Shown here: piece after piece, positions 15,140 through 17,873 of the stretch
How the letters are laid out: every line of letters begins with the position of its first letter
How positions within the stretch are numbered: position 1 is the first letter of the stretch
Source of the DNA: Vulcanimicrobiota bacterium
GTDB lineage: Bacteria; Vulcanimicrobiota; Vulcanimicrobiia; Vulcanimicrobiales; Vulcanimicrobiaceae
Assembly: GCA_003155175.1 (NCBI GenBank)
Contig: PMFP01000069.1
Location: 5,639 to 23,511, forward strand
Length of the DNA stretch: 17,873 nucleotides
Direction: 5' to 3'
The notes under the pieces: generated by a model
Databases searched by the model: none
Seen by the model: the letters and a program-made list of their open reading frames with translations, nothing else
Told to the model about the DNA's origin: nothing
Program-made: the position numbers and the translations under genes

Positions 15140-16462
15140 TTAGGTTTTCGCGGCGATCGCGGCGGGCTGCATGGAGTCGAGGGATTCGGCGAGGGCGCGA
15201 CAGACGTAGTCGGCCTGCTCCTCGAAGATCGTCAGCGGCGGCTCGAAGCGAATGACGCGGGCGTTTACGAGCGTTCCCGAGACGAGAACGCCCCGGTCGA
15301 GCATGCGCTTCCCAAGCTCGAATCCGGTCTCGTGGTCGTGAAACTCCAGCGCCATCAGCAAGCCTCTGCCGCGCACGTCGACGACGATGTCTTCGTGTCC
15401 GCGGGCGGCTTCGCGCATGCCCGCCAGCATGCGCTCGCCCATGCGCGCCGCGCGTTCGGGCAGCGCGTCCTCGATGAGCACGTTGATGCACGCGAGCGCC
15501 GCGGCGCACGCCATGGGGTTGCCGCCGAACGTGGTCGTGTGCAGGAACGGGTTCTTAAAGAGGCTGGCAAAGATTTCGCGCCGCCCGATTACGGCTCCGA
15601 CCGGCATCACGCCGCCGCCGAAGCCCTTGGCCAAGCACAGCAAGTCCGGAACGACGCCGTAGTGCTCGCAGCAAAACATCCGGCCGGTGCGTCCCATCCC
15701 GGTTTGCACTTCGTCGAGGATCAGCAGCGCGCCGAATTCGTCGCAGAGCGCGCGCACGCCGGGCAGGTAATCGTCGGACGGAATGTTGACGCCGCCTTCG
15801 CCTTGGATCGGCTCCAGCAGTACGGCACCGACGTCTTCGCCGACGGCTTTGCACGAGGTCATCATGTCGTGCAGCGCCGGGAGATCGTCGAAGGGCACGT
15901 GCTCGATGTTCGGCAGCATCGGCCCGAACGGCCGGCGGAACTCCGCCTTGGCGCTGGCCGAGAGCGAACCGTAGCTCTTGCCGTGGAAGCCTTTGGTCGC
16001 GGCGACGATCGTCTGCTTGTGCGGATCGTACGCGCGCGAGAGTTTGAGTGCGGCTTCGACCGATTCGGTTCCGCTGTTGCAGAAGAAGGCAAATTCCAGG
16101 TTGCCGGGAGCCAGCATCGCAAGCGTCTTGGCGAGCATCGCGCGCAAGGGGTCGAGCAGGTCCTGGCTGTGCAGCGGCTGGCGCTGCAGTTGTTCCATCA
16201 CCGCTTTGACGACTTTCGGATTCCGGTGGCCGACGTTGAATATGCCGAATCCGCCCAAGCAGTCGATGTACTCTTTGCCGGTGACGTCGCGGTAGGAATT
16301 CGGCCCGGCGTCCTCCCACTCCACGACCGCCGACGCGTGGTCGGCGTTGGTCGCTTTGCGGTATTCGAGGAAGCCCGGATTGACGTGGTTGCGGAACGAG
16401 TCGACCGTTTCGCTCGTGATCCAGGCGGCGTCGTCCTTGGTAATCGCCGGTTTGGCGATCAA
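15140..16462 (-). CDS. patA: Putrescine aminotransferase (PatA/YgjG type)
   Basis: 440 residues from a TTG at 16462. Class III PLP enzyme moving an amino group from putrescine to 2-oxoglutarate and giving 4-aminobutanal. The match to E. coli YgjG is strong in FRNHVNPGFLEYRK (23-36), IDCLGGFGIFNVGHRNP (66-82), PLHSQDLLDPLRAMLAKTL (96-114), FFCNSGTESVEAALKL, LLEPIQGEGGV, LDEVQTGMGRTG and HTTTFGGNP. The PLP lysine is K279 (CLAKGFGGGVMPVGA). The open frame continues upstream to the gabT stop and encodes YAYTNKVLELIAKP, which looks like a genuine family N-terminus. The true start may therefore be earlier, for example an ATT at 16516; no ATG or GTG is available. It lies between gabT and an aldehyde dehydrogenase, all one strand. 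Confidence 0.92.
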   Translation of the reverse strand: MIAKPAITKDDAAWITSETVDSFRNHVNPGFLEYRKATNADHASAVVEWEDAGPNSYRDVTGKEYIDCLGGFGIFNVGHRNPKVVKAVMEQLQRQPLHSQDLLDPLRAMLAKTLAMLAPGNLEFAFFCNSGTESVEAALKLSRAYDPHKQTIVAATKGFHGKSYGSLSASAKAEFRRPFGPMLPNIEHVPFDDLPALHDMMTSCKAVGEDVGAVLLEPIQGEGGVNIPSDDYLPGVRALCDEFGALLILDEVQTGMGRTGRMFCCEHYGVVPDLLCLAKGFGGGVMPVGAVIGRREIFASLFKNPFLHTTTFGGNPMACAAALACINVLIEDALPERAARMGERMLAGMREAARGHEDIVVDVRGRGLLMALEFHDHETGFELGKRMLDRGVLVSGTLVNARVIRFEPPLTIFEEQADYVCRALAESLDSMQPAAIAAKT

Positions 16463-16522
16463 CTCCAGAACCTTGTTGGTATACGCGTAGACGTCTTCGT
16501 TGCGTTGACTTCGAATTTTTTT

Positions 16523-17821
16523 CTACCTCGTGGCTTTCGTGTTGGATGGTGCGAGCACGTGCTCGAAACTTTCGGCGAGGATGGCGAGTGCGTCGTCGAG
16601 TTCCGCGTCTTCGATGACGAGCGGGACCAAGATGCGCAGCACGTTTCCGCTTCCCGCCTTGAGCAGCAGCAAGCCCCGCTCGCGGGCGGCTTCCAAGATG
16701 CGCTGCGTCTGTGCGGCGCCGTCTTCGCCGCCGAGTTCGATCGCGAGCATCGCGCCCAAGCCGCGCACCTCGGCAACCTGAGAAAAACGCGCCTGCAGCG
16801 CGTTCAGCGCCGCGCGGAGGCGGTCGCCGATCTCGCGCGCTCGCGCGAAGAACGCGTCGTCCATGATGTCGAGCGTCGCCAGCGCGGCGGCGCACGCGAC
16901 CGGATTGCCCGCGAAGGTCCCGCCGAGACCGCCGGCCGTCGGAGCGTCCATGATCTCCGCCTTGCCGATGACGGCGGCCAGCGGAAGGCCGCCGGCCAGC
17001 GACTTCGCCACGGTGATCAGGTCGGGTTCGATGCCGTAGTGTTCGCACGCGAAATAGGTTCCGGTGCGGCCGAATCCGGTTTGAATCTCGTCGGCGACGA
17101 GCAAGATGCCGTGGGCCTGCGTGATGCGCCGCAGTTCGCGCAAGAACTCCTCGGGCACGGGAATGAAGCCGCCTTCGCCCAGCACCGGCTCGATGACGAT
17201 CGCGGCGATGCGGTCCGGCGCGACGCTCGACTCGAAGATCTCGGCGAGCGCGCGAAGGGCGCGCTCCGTGGTCCAGCCTTCCAGTTCGTGCGGGAACGGT
17301 GCCTGATAGATTTCGCTGCAGAATGGGCCGAAATGCTGTTTGTACGGCGCGTTCTTTCCCGTCATCGACAGCGTGAGCAGCGTTCGCCCGTGATAGCCGT
17401 GCGCGAACGTGAGGATCGCCGGGCGTCCCGTGTACTCGCGCGCGATCTTCACCGCGTTCTCCACGGCTTCGGCGCCGGTCGTAACGAGCAGCGTTTTTTT
17501 CGGCGAGTCCCCGGGTGCGAGCGCGTTTAGGCGTTCGGCGAGTTCGAGATACGGCTCGTACATCGTCACTTGGAAGCACGCGTGCGTGTAGCGGCGTGCT
17601 TGTTCCTCGATCGCATCGAGAATCTCGGGATGCGCGTGCCCGGCGTTGAGGACGCCGATGCCGCCGACGAAGTCGTAGTACCGCCGTCCATTGGTATCCC
17701 AGAGCGACGCTCCGCTCGCGCGCTCGACGAAAACCGGATGCGCGTTGGAGACGCCTCGGGGGATGGCCGCTTCGCGGCGCCGTACGAGGGATTCGGCAGA
17801 CGTCAGGGAGGATGCGGTCAC
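16523..17821 (-). CDS. gabT: 4-aminobutyrate (GABA) aminotransferase
   Basis: 432 residues from a GTG at 17821. Class III PLP enzyme converting GABA and 2-oxoglutarate to succinate semialdehyde and glutamate. GabT marks are IPRGVSNAHPVFVERASGA (20-38), WDTNGRRYYDF, GHAHPEI, THACFQVTMYEPYLELAERL (79-98), TTGAEAVENAVKIAREYTGR (114-133), the HGRT loop, PVLGEGGFIPVP, ADEIQTGFGRTG (D244-E245) and the PLP lysine K273 in TVAKSLAGGLPLAAVIG. Its stop TAG is 6 bases before a possible ATT start of patA. Upstream lies a copy of the hairpin repeat also found before the thioredoxin gene; the ribosome-binding site (AAAGAAAG) is weak. gabD may lie outside the window. Confidence 0.93.
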   Translation of the reverse strand: MTASSLTSAESLVRRREAAIPRGVSNAHPVFVERASGASLWDTNGRRYYDFVGGIGVLNAGHAHPEILDAIEEQARRYTHACFQVTMYEPYLELAERLNALAPGDSPKKTLLVTTGAEAVENAVKIAREYTGRPAILTFAHGYHGRTLLTLSMTGKNAPYKQHFGPFCSEIYQAPFPHELEGWTTERALRALAEIFESSVAPDRIAAIVIEPVLGEGGFIPVPEEFLRELRRITQAHGILLVADEIQTGFGRTGTYFACEHYGIEPDLITVAKSLAGGLPLAAVIGKAEIMDAPTAGGLGGTFAGNPVACAAALATLDIMDDAFFARAREIGDRLRAALNALQARFSQVAEVRGLGAMLAIELGGEDGAAQTQRILEAARERGLLLLKAGSGNVLRILVPLVIEDAELDDALAILAESFEHVLAPSNTKATR

Positions 17822-17832
17822 GGGAGACTTTC

Positions 17833-17873
17833 TTTGAAGAACGGGGCGGCGTGCCCCCCGTTCACCCCCGAGC
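17833..17873 (-). repeat. Second copy of the hairpin repeat, upstream of gabT (cut by window edge)
   Basis: Read on the minus strand this matches 11832-11873 almost throughout its 41 bases, including 21 identical bases at its start (gctcgggggtgaacgggggg, then c). The AACGGGG/CCCCGTT stem is kept, the inner bases and the T-run differ (TTCTT instead of TTTTT). It ends 11 bases before the gabT GTG and continues past the right edge. Confidence 0.75.

Noticed and set aside
14738..17530. 930-codon open frame on the plus strand opposite the ALDH, patA and gabT genes
   Set aside because: It is fully antisense to three clearly recognised enzymes, has low-complexity Arg/Ala/His-rich content and no domain. 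Long shadow frames are expected opposite high-GC genes.

Overview
This is a high-GC bacterial chromosomal segment, gene-dense on both strands. Overlapping stop/start codons and GTG, TTG and CTG starts are common. No tRNA, rRNA, CRISPR array, transposase or phage gene is visible, and no stretch over 300 bases lacks a gene. Exported proteins with signal peptides fit a free-living aerobic heterotroph. The taxon cannot be fixed from the sequence. An uncultured high-GC lineage such as Eremiobacterota/Vulcanimicrobiota (WPS-2) is only a guess.

Layout. (1) 1-1488, minus strand: a TPM-domain membrane protein and, 13 bases after it, the N-terminus of an exported beta-propeller (BNR/sortilin-like) protein that runs off the left edge. 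(2) 1632-6358: an APC-family permease and a GntR/FCD regulator (plus strand) face a class III aminotransferase and a CoA-acylating (methyl)malonate-semialdehyde dehydrogenase (minus strand). This looks like a beta-alanine or 3-aminoisobutyrate type catabolic module. A perfect palindrome matching the GntR operator pattern lies just before the aminotransferase. (3) 6415-9123, minus strand: a tightly overlapped housekeeping operon, tsaE-tsaB-rimI-yqeK-rsfS, ending in a coupled 49-residue membrane protein. (4) 9240-13575, plus strand: gyrA, then after a hairpin-rich repeat a thioredoxin and selA. (5) 13591-17821, minus strand: gabT-patA-aldehyde dehydrogenase, the enzymes taking putrescine through 4-aminobutanal and GABA to succinate semialdehyde.

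How the genes fit together. Region 3 combines tRNA t6A synthesis (TsaE, TsaB), acetylation (RimI), Ap4A hydrolysis (YqeK) and ribosome silencing (RsfS). Regions 2 and 5 are two separate amine/omega-amino-acid catabolic modules flanking the housekeeping core. One would yield acetyl-CoA or propionyl-CoA and the other succinate semialdehyde.

The least ordinary things here are small. They are a GC-rich hairpin repeat in the leaders of both the thioredoxin gene and gabT, a probable GntR operator, several unusual start codons (CTG for rsfS is best supported; patA seems to lack a normal start), and the small membrane protein coupled to rsfS. I did not find a clearly new multi-gene system.
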